64,000 bases of DNA from CBDDBX01 sp965225955 (GCA_965225955.1 CBDDBX010000017.1:1-64000); one strand, 5' to 3'. Positions 8,993 through 18,756 are shown, counted from the stretch's first letter. Notes: generated by a model from the sequence alone, not told the origin. Program-made: numbers and translations.

Positions 8993-10312
8993 ATGAATGA
9001 TTTCTGTATCAGACATGAACCGGGAGACCCGGACTATGTAAATGATCATTGCTATTACCGGGAGCTCTTCGGCCTGGTAGATGTTGCTCTGGTAGTGCAT
9101 GATTACGACGGCACTATTATAGATATTAATGATTACTGCCTCAATGTACTGGGAATTAATGCGGGAGAAGGAAAAGGCACAGATGTTTTTCGCTTTTTCA
9201 GTCCTCAGTATCGTCAGCAGATGAAAGACAAATTCGGGGAGTTGAAAGAAGAGTGTAATCATTTTGCAGAGATTGAAGTTCAGAAAACAGATGGTGAAAC
9301 CTTTTTTGCTGAGATAATATTTAAAAGAATCACTATAAAAGGCAAAACTCTGATTCTTGAAATAATTACTGATGTTTCTGAGAAAAAAGGCGTGGAGGCT
9401 GAACTTAAGAGTAATGAAGAACTTTTCTCATCTCTTTTTGATTCACTTACTGATATATTTTTCAGGTCAGATATTGAAGGAAACATAACTATGGTAAGCC
9501 CTTCAGTTGCAGCACTTCTGGATTATGAACCTTATGAGGTAACCGGGGATAAACTGGAAAAACTGTTCAACTCGCCGGAAGACTGTAGCCGTTTAAGAAA
9601 GGGTGTCAGTGAATATGGATTTGCAGAAGATTTTGAAGTTGATCTCCGTACCAGCGATGACGATAATATAACCGTTTCCATTACTGCTTACTATATGTAC
9701 AATGAGTATGAAGAGCCCATTGGAATACAGGGATTCATAAGGGACATCTCTGATAGAAAAGCAGCAGAAAATGCTCTGAGAGAGAGCCGTGAAGAGCTTA
9801 GGGAGATCAATAAGAAGCTGTTTCTTGCTTCCAGAACTGATCCTCTCACCGGTATCCCCAATAGAAGGGATATGATGGAGAAACTCAGTATTGAGAGTGG
9901 GCAGAGTAAGAAAACATTCTCAGTTATTATTGCAGATCTTGATAAGTTCAAATCCATAAACGACACCTATGGTCATGACATGGGGGATGAGGTTCTGATT
10001 GAAGTCTCGAAAGTAATGAGTCAATGTCTTCCTTCGACTGGTCAGATCTGCAGATGGGGGGGAGAAGAGTTCTGTATTATGTTGCCTGCAACAGATATTG
10101 CTGGTGCAGTTGATATTGCAGAGAATATAAGAAAAGCTGTTGAAACCACCTCAATTAATCATAATGGTGCTTCTCTTAGAGTGACAGTAACAATGGGTGT
10201 ATCGGAATACAGACAGGTTGCTTCTGTAGATGAGTGTATAAAAAATGCAGATGCTGCTCTTTATGAAGGCAAGAATAAGGGAAGAAACAGAGTTATTACC
10301 CAGGACAGTTAA
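8993..10312 (+). CDS. Diguanylate cyclase with two PAS domains
   Basis: Two PAS sensor domains (about residues 20-130 and 145-265) precede a GGDEF domain (about 280-435). The catalytic loop is CRWGGEEF near residue 355, an active variant, and DPLTGIPNRRDMMEKL marks the domain start. The product would make the second messenger cyclic di-GMP from GTP. No RxxD autoinhibitory site is seen just before GGEEF (the residues there are LPSTGQICRW), so product inhibition may be absent. No membrane segment is present, so sensing is cytoplasmic; the PAS ligand is unknown. A hallmark degrader or receptor in the window is the HD-GYP response regulator at 40795. Confidence 0.93.
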   Translation: MNDFCIRHEPGDPDYVNDHCYYRELFGLVDVALVVHDYDGTIIDINDYCLNVLGINAGEGKGTDVFRFFSPQYRQQMKDKFGELKEECNHFAEIEVQKTDGETFFAEIIFKRITIKGKTLILEIITDVSEKKGVEAELKSNEELFSSLFDSLTDIFFRSDIEGNITMVSPSVAALLDYEPYEVTGDKLEKLFNSPEDCSRLRKGVSEYGFAEDFEVDLRTSDDDNITVSITAYYMYNEYEEPIGIQGFIRDISDRKAAENALRESREELREINKKLFLASRTDPLTGIPNRRDMMEKLSIESGQSKKTFSVIIADLDKFKSINDTYGHDMGDEVLIEVSKVMSQCLPSTGQICRWGGEEFCIMLPATDIAGAVDIAENIRKAVETTSINHNGASLRVTVTMGVSEYRQVASVDECIKNADAALYEGKNKGRNRVITQDS

Positions 10313-10343
10313 TTGCTGCCCTGAGTTCTAATATATTATTTAT

Positions 10344-10577
10344 TCAGATAATCACTGATTCTGCGTGGAATACAAAAGCAGTTTTATGAATTTCAGGGGT
10401 ATAGTATTTCAGGTCAGTAAGCTCAGATGCTCTTGCCGGGTTAAAGTCTTTTAAAGGGTCAACTCCTTTATCTATTTTAAAGAGATCTATCTGTTCAACA
10501 AATTTTCTATTGTTAATAAGCTCTGCGTCGCACTCGTAAAGCTCGGCTATCAGGTGATTACCAGGATTCTGTGTCAT
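10344..10577 (-). pseudogene. speD-speE deletion remnant (polyamine synthesis)
   Basis: The 77-residue frame starts with GNHLIAELYECDAELINN, which matches the N-terminus of S-adenosylmethionine decarboxylase proenzyme (SpeD). It then runs into DPLKDFNPARASELTD and LKYYTPEIHKTAFVF, which matches the extreme C-terminus of spermidine synthase (SpeE). Everything between, including the SpeD self-cleavage Ser and the SpeE catalytic core, is gone. The simplest reading is an in-frame deletion joining the 5' end of speD to the 3' end of an adjacent speE. The frame is still open, so loss may be fairly recent or the fragment may be maintained. It cannot have either enzyme activity. Confidence 0.6.
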
Positions 10578-10679
10578 TTTTTTCTATACGACCTTCAGGG
10601 TAAAAAAATTTTTGGACAAATTCTTATGTCATGGTTTTTAGTATTTGTAAATATTTGGTTAAAAGAAAAAAGTTATTTT

Positions 10680-10883
10680 TTAACTATCCGGTGAAAAGTG
10701 TTTACTTAGAAAGCTTTTAATTTTTTCTTCTTCTTTGGCTATGAAGGCGTTCTTTTCATCTTTATTGAGTGATGAAAAACCTGGTCCGGTATCAACTACA
10801 CTGTATTCTGCTTTTGCTCCGTCGAGACTGCTTCTGGTTATTACTATATTGCAAAGTATATTTTTATCTTTAATCTTACTCAC
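10680..10883 (-). CDS. Small hypothetical protein (67 aa)
   Basis: A GTG start is preceded by GGAG at a spacing of 8 nt, which supports a real gene. The product is soluble, with a beta-like first half (NILCNIVITRSS, AEYSVVDTGPGFS) and a charged helical second half rich in Lys and Glu. I do not recognise a family. It lies between the speD-speE remnant and the M23 gene, all on the minus strand. Confidence 0.5.
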   Translation of the reverse strand: MSKIKDKNILCNIVITRSSLDGAKAEYSVVDTGPGFSSLNKDEKNAFIAKEEEKIKSFLSKHFSPDS

Positions 10884-10961
10884 TTATTTTACTCCGGCTA
10901 TGAAATTTCTGATACTTCATTATTCGCCATTGAAGTAGTATAGCTTAATACGGAGTTAAAT

Positions 10962-12323
10962 TCAATGTAATGGATTTTTTATGAACAGCTTTATGTTATC
11001 ACCGGAAATACTGTTGTGCATAAAGGATGGGATTTCCGGGAGGTAGAGTTTGTCAAACTCCAGTGAGAGGTTACGATCGCTTAATAACGAAAACAGAGAG
11101 GAGGAGTAGTGTCTGAACTGGTCAATTTCTGTAGCATTAATCGGTTTTACGGAAGGGGATTTCAGAGTGAGGGGATTAATGAAGCGGTAGTTCTTTTTTA
11201 TACCATAATGCAGATGAGGACCTGTGGAACGACCAGTTGAACCTACGTTGCCGATAATATCTCCCTGAGCAACTCTTGAGCCTCTTCTTACTGAAGGTTT
11301 GATTCTGCTGAGGTGATAGTAGTGTGTCTGATATCTGTTGGGGTGTCTTATTATGATAAATTTACCTCTGATTCTGTGATAACCCTTTTGTACGATAGTG
11401 CCACTTGCAGAGGCTCTCACAATTGTGCCTGTGGGAGCTCCGAAATCAACACCATTATGTTTGGCTGAAAAACCCAGTACAGGGTGTTTTCTGTTACCAT
11501 ATCTTGAGGTAATCCTCATGAAAGGAAGAGGACATCTCAGGAACAGTTTTTTTACTGCCCTGCCATCAGGATGATAGTAAGATGTGGAGCCATCTTCACA
11601 GGTATATCTTATTACTTTGTATGATTTGTCACGGTTAATGAACTCTGCTGCCAGAATATTCCTGTAACTTGCAAATTTACCGTTAAGATATTGTTTCTCT
11701 ATTATTACCCTGAACTTATCGCCTTTTCTTATGTCTCTGTTGAAGTCGATGTCGTATTCGTAGAGTTTTGCCATTGAATCAGCCAGTTCAGGGTTTTCTC
11801 CGTTTGATGTGATTGCACCAAAAAGAGAGTTGTTTATCTCCCCTGAAACAATAGCAGTTTTAATTGTATAGGGAATGTTGATTATTTTTGAACTAAAAGT
11901 ACCGTTATGCAGTTTTTCAGAAACCAGATAACTTGCTTTTGAGATATCGTATCTCAGTGAAACAACCTGTTTGTCCTTTTTTGTGAGTGTGACTTTCTGC
12001 CCGGGGTGGATACGGGCCAGATTGTATGTGCCTTTCAGTTCTCTGACTATTTTGTGAGCTTCAGTATTTGTTACACCACCTCTCTGAAGAACCTGTGTAA
12101 TAGTATCTCCCCTACCTATTGTAAGAGATGTCTTTCGCACGACAGGTACAGGCTGCGCTTTTATCGGCTGTTCAAGAGTAGGAGTTATTTTTATGGCTGG
12201 GGCAGTTTTAGTACGGTTATTATCATTAGAGGGGGTTGCCATAGTCATAGCAACAAGCACAAGAATACCCAATAAAAAAATCAGAATTATCAGGTCTTTT
12301 TTTCTCTCTTTTACGATGCTCAT
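10962..12323 (-). CDS. M23-family cell-wall endopeptidase, membrane-anchored (MepM-like)
   Basis: The C-terminal region holds the LytM/M23 zinc site: HNGVDFGAPTG supplies the first His and Asp, and GPHLHYGI the HxH. An N-terminal membrane helix (ILIFLLGILVLVAM) and a LysM/OapA-like segment (LTIGRGDTITQVLQRGG, then LARIHPGQKVTL) precede it. This layout matches periplasmic peptidoglycan DD-endopeptidases that open cross-links during growth. A TTG at 12359 extends the frame, but the ATG at 12323 (453 residues) puts a basic stretch directly before the membrane helix and is preferred. The gene is divergent from secA. Confidence 0.87.
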   Translation of the reverse strand: MSIVKERKKDLIILIFLLGILVLVAMTMATPSNDNNRTKTAPAIKITPTLEQPIKAQPVPVVRKTSLTIGRGDTITQVLQRGGVTNTEAHKIVRELKGTYNLARIHPGQKVTLTKKDKQVVSLRYDISKASYLVSEKLHNGTFSSKIINIPYTIKTAIVSGEINNSLFGAITSNGENPELADSMAKLYEYDIDFNRDIRKGDKFRVIIEKQYLNGKFASYRNILAAEFINRDKSYKVIRYTCEDGSTSYYHPDGRAVKKLFLRCPLPFMRITSRYGNRKHPVLGFSAKHNGVDFGAPTGTIVRASASGTIVQKGYHRIRGKFIIIRHPNRYQTHYYHLSRIKPSVRRGSRVAQGDIIGNVGSTGRSTGPHLHYGIKKNYRFINPLTLKSPSVKPINATEIDQFRHYSSSLFSLLSDRNLSLEFDKLYLPEIPSFMHNSISGDNIKLFIKNPLH

Positions 12324-12432
12324 CAGAGCTATTTTAAAACATTGTGGAGTCAGGTGCAAGCTGATAGTCGTATGAATCTGTATAAAATGCCCCGGAAAGC
12401 CGATGGTGGGGGGGATATCGAGGGCCTTCGGG

Positions 12433-12460
12433 TTGCCATAAATTCTTTTTTTGTTATAAT
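12433..12460 (+). promoter_or_regulatory. secA promoter, near-leaderless
   Basis: TTGCCA (12433-12438), 16-nt spacer, perfect TATAAT (12455-12460). Only 9 nt separate the -10 from the ATG at 12470 and no Shine-Dalgarno is present, so the expected transcript has 0-3 nt before the start codon. Confidence 0.75.
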
Positions 12461-12469
12461 AATCCTACT

Positions 12470-15046
12470 ATGTTTAAACTAATTGCAAGGAAAATTTTTG
12501 GTACAAGTAACGATAGAGAATTAAAAAAACTCATGTCGGTTGTAGAGGTTATTAACTCTAAAGAGAGTTATTACGAAAAGATGTCTGATGAAGAACTGCG
12601 TAACTGCACAGATCTTTTCAGAAAGCGGCTTGGCGACGGGGAAACACTGGATGATGTTCTGCCTGATGCCTTCGCTGTAGTTAGAGAGGCCGGCAAAAGA
12701 GTTCTGAATATGAGGCATTTCGATGTACAGCTGATGGGGGGAATGGTTCTGCATCAGGGAAGAATTGCTGAAATGAAAACCGGTGAAGGTAAAACTCTTG
12801 TTGCTACACTACCTTCATATCTGAATGCTCTGTCAGGTAAAGGTGTCCACCAGGTAACAGTTAATGACTATCTTGCTAAAAGAGACTCTGAATGGATGGG
12901 TAAACTTTATAAGTTTCTGGGGCTTACTGTAGGTGTTATTCAGCACGATATGGAAGATGCTGAGCGTAAAGCTGCATATGAAGCAGATATTACATATGGC
13001 ACAAACAATGAGTTCGGTTTTGACTATCTGAGAGATAATATGAAATTTGAGGTTGAATCTCTGGTTCAGCGCAGATATAACTTCGCAATTGTGGATGAGG
13101 TTGACTCAATCCTTATTGATGAAGCAAGAACACCTCTTATTATTTCCGGTCCAACAGAATCATCTACTGCGTTTTTCTATTCTGTAAATGATTTTGTAAA
13201 AAAAGCGAAAAAAGATCCCGGCAATTATGAACTGGATGAGAAATCCAAAACAGTTGTACTAACTGAAAAAGCAATAGCAGAAGCTGAAAGGTTTTTTAAA
13301 ATAGATAATCTCTATGATCTGGTTAATATGGATACTCTCCATCAGATAAACCAGTCTTTAAAAGCACACCTTCTTTTTACCAGAGACAAAGACTATCTTG
13401 TTCAGGATAATCAGGTTGTTATTGTTGATGAATTCACAGGCCGTATGATGCCGGGCAGAAGGTTCTCTGATGGTCTGCATCAGGCTCTGGAAGCGAAAGA
13501 GAATGTTAAAATTGAGAATGAGTATCAGACTCTGGCTCAGATTACCTTCCAGAACTACTTCAGAATGTATGAAAAGTTGTCTGGTATGACTGGTACAGCT
13601 ATTACAGAAGCTGCAGAATTCGGTTCAATCTATAATCTTGACGTAATTGAGATGCCAACAAACAAACCTCTCATCAGAATTGAACAGGCTGATGTTATTT
13701 ACGGAAGTACAGCTGAAAAATGGGATGCGGTTGTTGAAGATATCAGAGGGGTACTTGATAAAGGACAGCCTGTACTGGTAGGTACAATTTCAATTGAGAA
13801 CTCAGAACTTCTGAGTAAAAGACTGAAAAAAGAAAAAATAAAGCATGTTGTACTTAATGCAAAGTTTCATGAAGATGAAGCAAATATTGTTGCTCTGGCA
13901 GGTCGTCCCGGTGCAGTAACTATTGCAACCAACATGGCGGGTCGTGGTACAGATATTCTGCTTGGTGGTAATCCTGAATATATCGCCAGAGAAGCTCTGT
14001 CCAAAAAGGGATATACTCCTGAATCTGCTCCTGATGTTGTTCTTCAGGAAGTTACTGAAACTGCTGAAAAACAGGCAGCAGAAGACCACGATAAAGTACT
14101 TGCAAATGGTGGCTTGTATATTCTGGGTACAGAAAGACACGAAGCCAGGCGAATAGATAATCAGTTACGTGGTAGAGCCGGTCGTCAGGGTGACCCTGGT
14201 GAATCAAGATTCTATATATCTCTTGAAGATGACCTGATGAAGGTACTGGGGTCAGACAGAGTAAAAGGTATGCTGGTCAGAGCTGGTATGACAGACGGTG
14301 TTCCTATAGAAAACCGTTTTGTAAGCCGGGCAATTGAAAACGCACAGAAACAGATTGAAAGTCAGAACTTTTCAATCAGAAAACATCTGCTTGAGTATGA
14401 CGATGTTATGAACAAGCAGAGAACTTATATATATAAAATCAGAAAAGATGTTCTGTTTGGTAAAGATCTTACAGATGATATACACTCTCTTATTGAAGAT
14501 ATCTCAGCTTCAATTGCTGAGTTTAATGTTAGTGAAACTAAAGATCCGGGAGACTGGAACTATGAAGGTCTTCATAAAGAGATACTTGCTCAGTTCGGGG
14601 TGGATATTAATGAGCTGATTGCGGATGTGCAGGGACTGAGTCCTAAGGAGCTTAAAGCAACTCTTGCTGATGAACTTAAAAGTGTGTACATAGAGAAAGA
14701 GAGAACCGTTGGATCAGAGCAGCTGAGAGAACTCGAAAGAATCATCATGCTTCAGATCGTTGACTCCCAGTGGAAAGATCATCTGCTCAATATTGATCAC
14801 CTGAAAGAGGGTATAGGACTAAGAGGTTATGCTCAGAAAGATCCGCTGATTGAGTATAAGAAAGAGAGTTTCTCACTCTTTGAAGAGCTGCAGGACAGAA
14901 TTGATGAAGAGGTTCTCCGTTTCCTCTTCCTGTTTCAGCCTGTAGAAGAGGACGAGATGGATAAGTGGAGAAAGAAAAAAGAGAAAAATCTCAGCAAACC
15001 TTCTTCCAAAATGCCGGGTCGAAGAAATAAAAGAAAGAGGAAATAA
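12470..15046 (+). CDS. secA: Preprotein translocase ATPase SecA
   Basis: SecA drives post-translational export of signal-peptide proteins through SecYEG. Visible landmarks are Walker A (MKTGEGKTLVATLP), Walker B/DEAD region (DEVDSILIDEARTPLIISG), the TNMAGRGTDILLGGNP helicase motif and the QLRGRAGRQGDPGESRFYISLEDDLM motif region. Length is 858 residues. The tail is short and very basic (RRNKRKRK) and lacks the CxCx8CH zinc-binding SecB-interacting motif. Translation starts with no Shine-Dalgarno directly after a strong promoter. The stop is 2 nt before guaB, so the two probably share a transcript. Confidence 0.97.
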   Translation: MFKLIARKIFGTSNDRELKKLMSVVEVINSKESYYEKMSDEELRNCTDLFRKRLGDGETLDDVLPDAFAVVREAGKRVLNMRHFDVQLMGGMVLHQGRIAEMKTGEGKTLVATLPSYLNALSGKGVHQVTVNDYLAKRDSEWMGKLYKFLGLTVGVIQHDMEDAERKAAYEADITYGTNNEFGFDYLRDNMKFEVESLVQRRYNFAIVDEVDSILIDEARTPLIISGPTESSTAFFYSVNDFVKKAKKDPGNYELDEKSKTVVLTEKAIAEAERFFKIDNLYDLVNMDTLHQINQSLKAHLLFTRDKDYLVQDNQVVIVDEFTGRMMPGRRFSDGLHQALEAKENVKIENEYQTLAQITFQNYFRMYEKLSGMTGTAITEAAEFGSIYNLDVIEMPTNKPLIRIEQADVIYGSTAEKWDAVVEDIRGVLDKGQPVLVGTISIENSELLSKRLKKEKIKHVVLNAKFHEDEANIVALAGRPGAVTIATNMAGRGTDILLGGNPEYIAREALSKKGYTPESAPDVVLQEVTETAEKQAAEDHDKVLANGGLYILGTERHEARRIDNQLRGRAGRQGDPGESRFYISLEDDLMKVLGSDRVKGMLVRAGMTDGVPIENRFVSRAIENAQKQIESQNFSIRKHLLEYDDVMNKQRTYIYKIRKDVLFGKDLTDDIHSLIEDISASIAEFNVSETKDPGDWNYEGLHKEILAQFGVDINELIADVQGLSPKELKATLADELKSVYIEKERTVGSEQLRELERIIMLQIVDSQWKDHLLNIDHLKEGIGLRGYAQKDPLIEYKKESFSLFEELQDRIDEEVLRFLFLFQPVEEDEMDKWRKKKEKNLSKPSSKMPGRRNKRKRK

Positions 15047-15048
15047 AA

Positions 15049-16515
15049 ATGGATGAAAAATTTGTGAGTTATACAGGGTTAACCTTTGACGATGTATTAC
15101 TGGTTCCTGCATATTCAGAAGTCGTTCCGAATATGGTGGATACTTCAACACAACTGACCAGAAATATCAATATTCAGATCCCTCTGGTCTCCGCAGCTAT
15201 GGATACTGTCTCAGAATCCAAAATGGCAATAGCAATGGCTCAGCTTGGTGGTATCTCAATAGTTCACAAAAATATGAGTATTGAAGCTCAGAAAAATGAG
15301 ATCCGCAGGGTTAAACGTTCAGAGTCGGGAATGATTGAGAACCCTATTACCATGAAGCCTGATAACACTATCTTTGAAGCGCTTCAGCTGGTAAAAGAGA
15401 AAGGTATTTCCGGTCTGCCTATTGTAGATGAAGAAGGAAAGCTTACAGGTCTTCTGACAAACAGGGATATTCGCTATAACACAAGTCCTTCCCAGAAGAT
15501 AAAAGAGCTTATGACTTCAAAGAACCTTATTACAGCTGAAGAAAACATCTCTATGGAAGATGCAAAAAAACTCCTTCATAGTAATAAGATTGAAAAGCTG
15601 CCTGTTGTTGATAAGCAGGGGTATCTGAAAGGCCTTATTACCCTTAAGGATATTGTTAAAGCAAAAAAATTCCCCAACGCATCAAAAGATAGTCACGGAA
15701 GACTCATGGTAGGTGCTGGTGTCGGCACATCTGCAGATACTATTGAAAGAGTAAAGGCTCTTGTATCTGAAAAGGTTGATGTTATTGTAATCGATACATC
15801 TCATGGTCATTCAAAAAAAGTACTTGATGTTGTTGCAGATATCAGAAATAAGTTTCCTGATCTGGATATAATCGCAGGTAACGTTGCTACAGGCGCAGCA
15901 GCAGTAGCTCTCGTAGAGAGAGGTGTTGATGCTGTTAAGGTTGGTATCGGCCCTGGTTCTATATGTACAACCAGAATGGTTACCGGAGCAGGTATGCCGC
16001 AGATTTCAGCGATTATGGAAGCTGTTAAAGCTGTTAAGGACAGAGTTCCTGTAATAGCAGATGGTGGAATAAAACTGTCAGGTGAGATAACCAAAGCAAT
16101 AGCAGCAGGTGCCAACTCTGTTATGCTTGGATCGCTACTTGCAGGAACCGATGAGAGTCCCGGAGAGAGAATAATCTATCAGGGAAGAACATATAAAAAC
16201 TACAGAGGTATGGGTTCTATTGGTGCAATGAAAGCCGGTAGTAAGGATAGATATTTCCAGGAAGATGAGTATTCAGAGTCAAAACTTGTTCCTGAAGGTA
16301 TTGAAGGCCGGGTGCCATACAGAGGTAGTGTTATGGATCTTATTCCTCTCATGATTGGTGGTATGAGAGCTGGTATGGGATTAACTGGCTGTTCAGATAT
16401 TGAAAGTCTGAGAAAAAAGGCTCAGTTTGTTAAAATAACCAATGCATCCCTTAGGGAGAGTCATGTACATGATGTAATCATTACGAAGGAATCTCCAAAC
16501 TACAGAATGGATTAA
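15049..16515 (+). CDS. guaB: IMP dehydrogenase
   Basis: GuaB oxidises IMP to XMP with NAD+, the committed step of GMP synthesis. The TIM barrel contains the catalytic loop GPGSICTTRMVTG with its nucleophilic Cys. Two CBS domains are inserted between about residues 95 and 205 (for example ISGLPIVDEEGKLTGLLTN and KLPVVDKQGYLKGLI). Flap residues MGSIGAM and EGIEGRVPYRG are present. The 488-residue length is standard. It follows secA by 2 nt and has its own GAGG Shine-Dalgarno within the secA tail. Confidence 0.97.
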   Translation: MDEKFVSYTGLTFDDVLLVPAYSEVVPNMVDTSTQLTRNINIQIPLVSAAMDTVSESKMAIAMAQLGGISIVHKNMSIEAQKNEIRRVKRSESGMIENPITMKPDNTIFEALQLVKEKGISGLPIVDEEGKLTGLLTNRDIRYNTSPSQKIKELMTSKNLITAEENISMEDAKKLLHSNKIEKLPVVDKQGYLKGLITLKDIVKAKKFPNASKDSHGRLMVGAGVGTSADTIERVKALVSEKVDVIVIDTSHGHSKKVLDVVADIRNKFPDLDIIAGNVATGAAAVALVERGVDAVKVGIGPGSICTTRMVTGAGMPQISAIMEAVKAVKDRVPVIADGGIKLSGEITKAIAAGANSVMLGSLLAGTDESPGERIIYQGRTYKNYRGMGSIGAMKAGSKDRYFQEDEYSESKLVPEGIEGRVPYRGSVMDLIPLMIGGMRAGMGLTGCSDIESLRKKAQFVKITNASLRESHVHDVIITKESPNYRMD

Positions 16516-16523
16516 GGAGTATC

Positions 16524-17141
16524 ATGAACAGAAAAGGCTTTTTGATTTTGTCTCTTATCTTAATACTTGTTTCTGCAGCTTATTCCAATAGTTACAGAGT
16601 CCCCAAAATTGGCTTTGGCTTCAAGGTTGCAAAGTTCGGGGTTCCTAACTTTATTCTGGATAAATTTCTGTATGAACATCCTGATATTAAAGGCAATACT
16701 TATGCTTTTGAGATAAGAACTTATGGCTCAAAAGGCCCAAAATCCACTTTCAGTGGCCTTTTCAGTTTTGAGTACAGCAAAATGACCGGGCATGGTGCCT
16801 GGAGACAGGACTCAACAGACAGAAGACGTGAAGGTAAAGGGGAAATTGAACAGATGCAGCTCTGTGGAACACTCATAATGAGTTTTTTCCCCCGTTCACC
16901 TATTCATCCTTTCTTTGGTATGGGGATTGGTATAGCTAAATCCTCAATTAATGCTGAAGGGGTCTACAGAGATGAGTATGGTGTGGAGATTCGTGATACA
17001 TATACAGATAACAGATATATTCCGGTGGGTCATATTCCCATCGGTATAATTGTGAATTTCAGAAACAGAGTAGAGCTCAGAATCGAAGGTGGGTTTAAAA
17101 ACGGTTTTTATGCCGGTGGTTCAATCTCACTAAATCTCTGA
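16524..17141 (+). CDS. Secreted small beta-barrel-like envelope protein
   Basis: A clear signal peptide (about residues 1-22, ending SAAYSNS) is followed by alternating hydrophobic beta strands rich in Gly and aromatic residues, and the protein ends with a strand GFYAGGSISLNL as in small outer-membrane beta-barrels. Phrases such as HPFFGMGIGIAKS and RVELRIEGGFKNGFYAG fit the OmpW/OmpA-barrel style, but I cannot name a family. A TAAGGAG Shine-Dalgarno and an 8-nt gap from guaB suggest co-transcription. Confidence 0.65.
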   Translation: MNRKGFLILSLILILVSAAYSNSYRVPKIGFGFKVAKFGVPNFILDKFLYEHPDIKGNTYAFEIRTYGSKGPKSTFSGLFSFEYSKMTGHGAWRQDSTDRRREGKGEIEQMQLCGTLIMSFFPRSPIHPFFGMGIGIAKSSINAEGVYRDEYGVEIRDTYTDNRYIPVGHIPIGIIVNFRNRVELRIEGGFKNGFYAGGSISLNL

Positions 17142-17166
17142 TAACTTTCTTATATTCCCTGTTCTT

Positions 17167-18525
17167 ATGAAAGGCATTAAGTTCTCTGCAGGCGATAGAA
17201 TTGCTGCTGCTTCAGATGGTAGATACAAATTAATTGAGCCTCTTGGAAAAGGTGGAAGCAGCAGAGTATTCAAAGCCGTCAACACCCGTTCCGGGATAAA
17301 TGTCGCAATTAAAATTCTTAAAACAGGGTTTGGTGATAGCACTGGAGCAGCTCTGCGTTTCAGAAGGGAACTTGAAATTTGCAACTCTTTTGATCATCCT
17401 AACATAGTTAAAATATTCGAATGTGTTTGTGAAGAAGACCTCTCTTTTCTTGTAATGGAGTATATGGATGGTGGGACTCTTGAAGATGTGGTGAAGAGGA
17501 GGACTCCTTCAGTTGCTGAATCATTACTATGGATTGAGCAGATATTAAAGGGGCTTTCTGTTGCACATGAGAGGGGAATTGTTCATCGGGATATAAAAAT
17601 GTCCAACATTCTGGTCGATAGAGATGGAAGAGTTGTGATCTCGGATTTTGGGAGTTCTCTTGATGAAGAGCGGTTCACCAGAATAAGCAGAACCGGATCA
17701 ATTATTGGAACCCCTGAATACATTGCTCCTGAGTTGTGGAAAGGCGGGAATTCCTCAAAAGCTTCAGATATATATTCTCTGGGAATAGTTATGTTTGAAT
17801 TACTAAATGGGCATATGCCATTTGAAGCAGATTCTGATTACGGCTATTTGACTCATCACCTCAGAACAATCCCCAGATTCAGAGAAAAGTTTGTAAGTAA
17901 TGTTCCTTTGCATCTAAAAAAAATAACTCTGAAGTGCCTCAGCAAGAAACCGGATAAGAGATACCGTGATGCTAATGAAGTGACAGGAGCAATAAATGAG
18001 AAGGGAGTCTTCAGTAGTATAAGAAATTTTTTCTGGAATATCCGAGGCTCTTTTGTAATCAGAATGTCCCTCTTAGTAGCAGTTATTATGATTGTTCTGT
18101 CTTTTCTTCTGGCAGATAATTACAGGAAGGGGTATGTAGCTGTAGAAGTTGATGAATTGAGGCTGGTGCTGGATGGCGTCGATGTTGGGCCGGAGCTTAA
18201 GAAAGTTGCCGGTAAAGATATGAAAGAGCTTCATGTGAGAATCCTTCCTTCAGGAAAAGTTGTCAGAGTAACGGATAAAGATGAGATAAAGAGGGAGGAA
18301 GGAGGGCCTTATACCAGTATGAAAGAGCTAATGAATAGAAAACCTTTTAATGGACTTAAGGTATCAGGTACTGTAGAGCGGAATGGGAATGGCAGTTTGA
18401 AAAGTGTCCTTATTCTTCAGAAAAGCAGAGATGCATCGAAAAAAAATAGTAATGTAGTTAAGAAAATTATTAAGATAATAGATGGATTTGTGAGTGGGGT
18501 GATTGGTGGTGTGCTTAACAGGTGA
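17167..18525 (+). CDS. Transmembrane Ser/Thr protein kinase (Hanks type)
   Basis: The kinase domain covers about residues 15-275. It has a glycine-rich loop (LGKGGSSRVFKA), the ATP-binding Lys (VAIKILK), the catalytic loop HRDIKMSN, DFG (ISDFGSS) and the GTPEYIAPELW activation/APE region, so it should be active. One membrane helix (SLLVAVIMIVLSFLLA, about residues 299-314) is followed by an extracytoplasmic tail of roughly 130 residues with no recognised PASTA or other repeats. It lies directly upstream of the RiPP-like cluster, but about 200 nt and a strong promoter separate them, so it is probably not part of that operon. Confidence 0.93.
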   Translation: MKGIKFSAGDRIAAASDGRYKLIEPLGKGGSSRVFKAVNTRSGINVAIKILKTGFGDSTGAALRFRRELEICNSFDHPNIVKIFECVCEEDLSFLVMEYMDGGTLEDVVKRRTPSVAESLLWIEQILKGLSVAHERGIVHRDIKMSNILVDRDGRVVISDFGSSLDEERFTRISRTGSIIGTPEYIAPELWKGGNSSKASDIYSLGIVMFELLNGHMPFEADSDYGYLTHHLRTIPRFREKFVSNVPLHLKKITLKCLSKKPDKRYRDANEVTGAINEKGVFSSIRNFFWNIRGSFVIRMSLLVAVIMIVLSFLLADNYRKGYVAVEVDELRLVLDGVDVGPELKKVAGKDMKELHVRILPSGKVVRVTDKDEIKREEGGPYTSMKELMNRKPFNGLKVSGTVERNGNGSLKSVLILQKSRDASKKNSNVVKKIIKIIDGFVSGVIGGVLNR

Positions 18526-18727
18526 ATGTGTCTGGTGATCGTAAATTTAACATTATAAGATTGAATTGAGATTTGTAGCTGGTTATGTACTTTTGTAAGC
18601 AGCCTGTTTTCAGGCATTTACATATAGTGATTGTGTAATTCATGGAGTGATATTGTATTAAATCCGGTACTGTTTTATAGTGCCTCTGAGAGAGGGATTT
18701 GGGGGGTAAATAAAATTTTTTTTTGTG
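18526..18727. other. Gene-free stretch upstream of the RiPP-like cluster
   Basis: No supported gene, RNA or repeat is seen here. The sequence is AT-rich with a few T-runs. Minus-strand open frames in it have no ribosome binding site and no protein-like composition. Confidence 0.5.
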
Positions 18728-18756
18728 TTGACAAGAAATTTTCATTCAATTAGTAT
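18728..18756 (+). promoter_or_regulatory. Strong sigma-70 promoter of the RiPP-like operon
   Basis: TTGACA (18728-18733), exactly 17 nt, TAGTAT (18751-18756). The predicted start of transcription is near 18763, giving a leader of about 114 nt before the radical SAM gene. No small open frame with a ribosome site is seen in this leader. Confidence 0.75.

Noticed and set aside
17167..18525. Ser/Thr kinase as part of the RiPP-like cluster
   Set aside because: A 200-nt gap and a strong separate promoter lie between it and the maturase, and its upstream neighbours are secA, guaB and an envelope protein.
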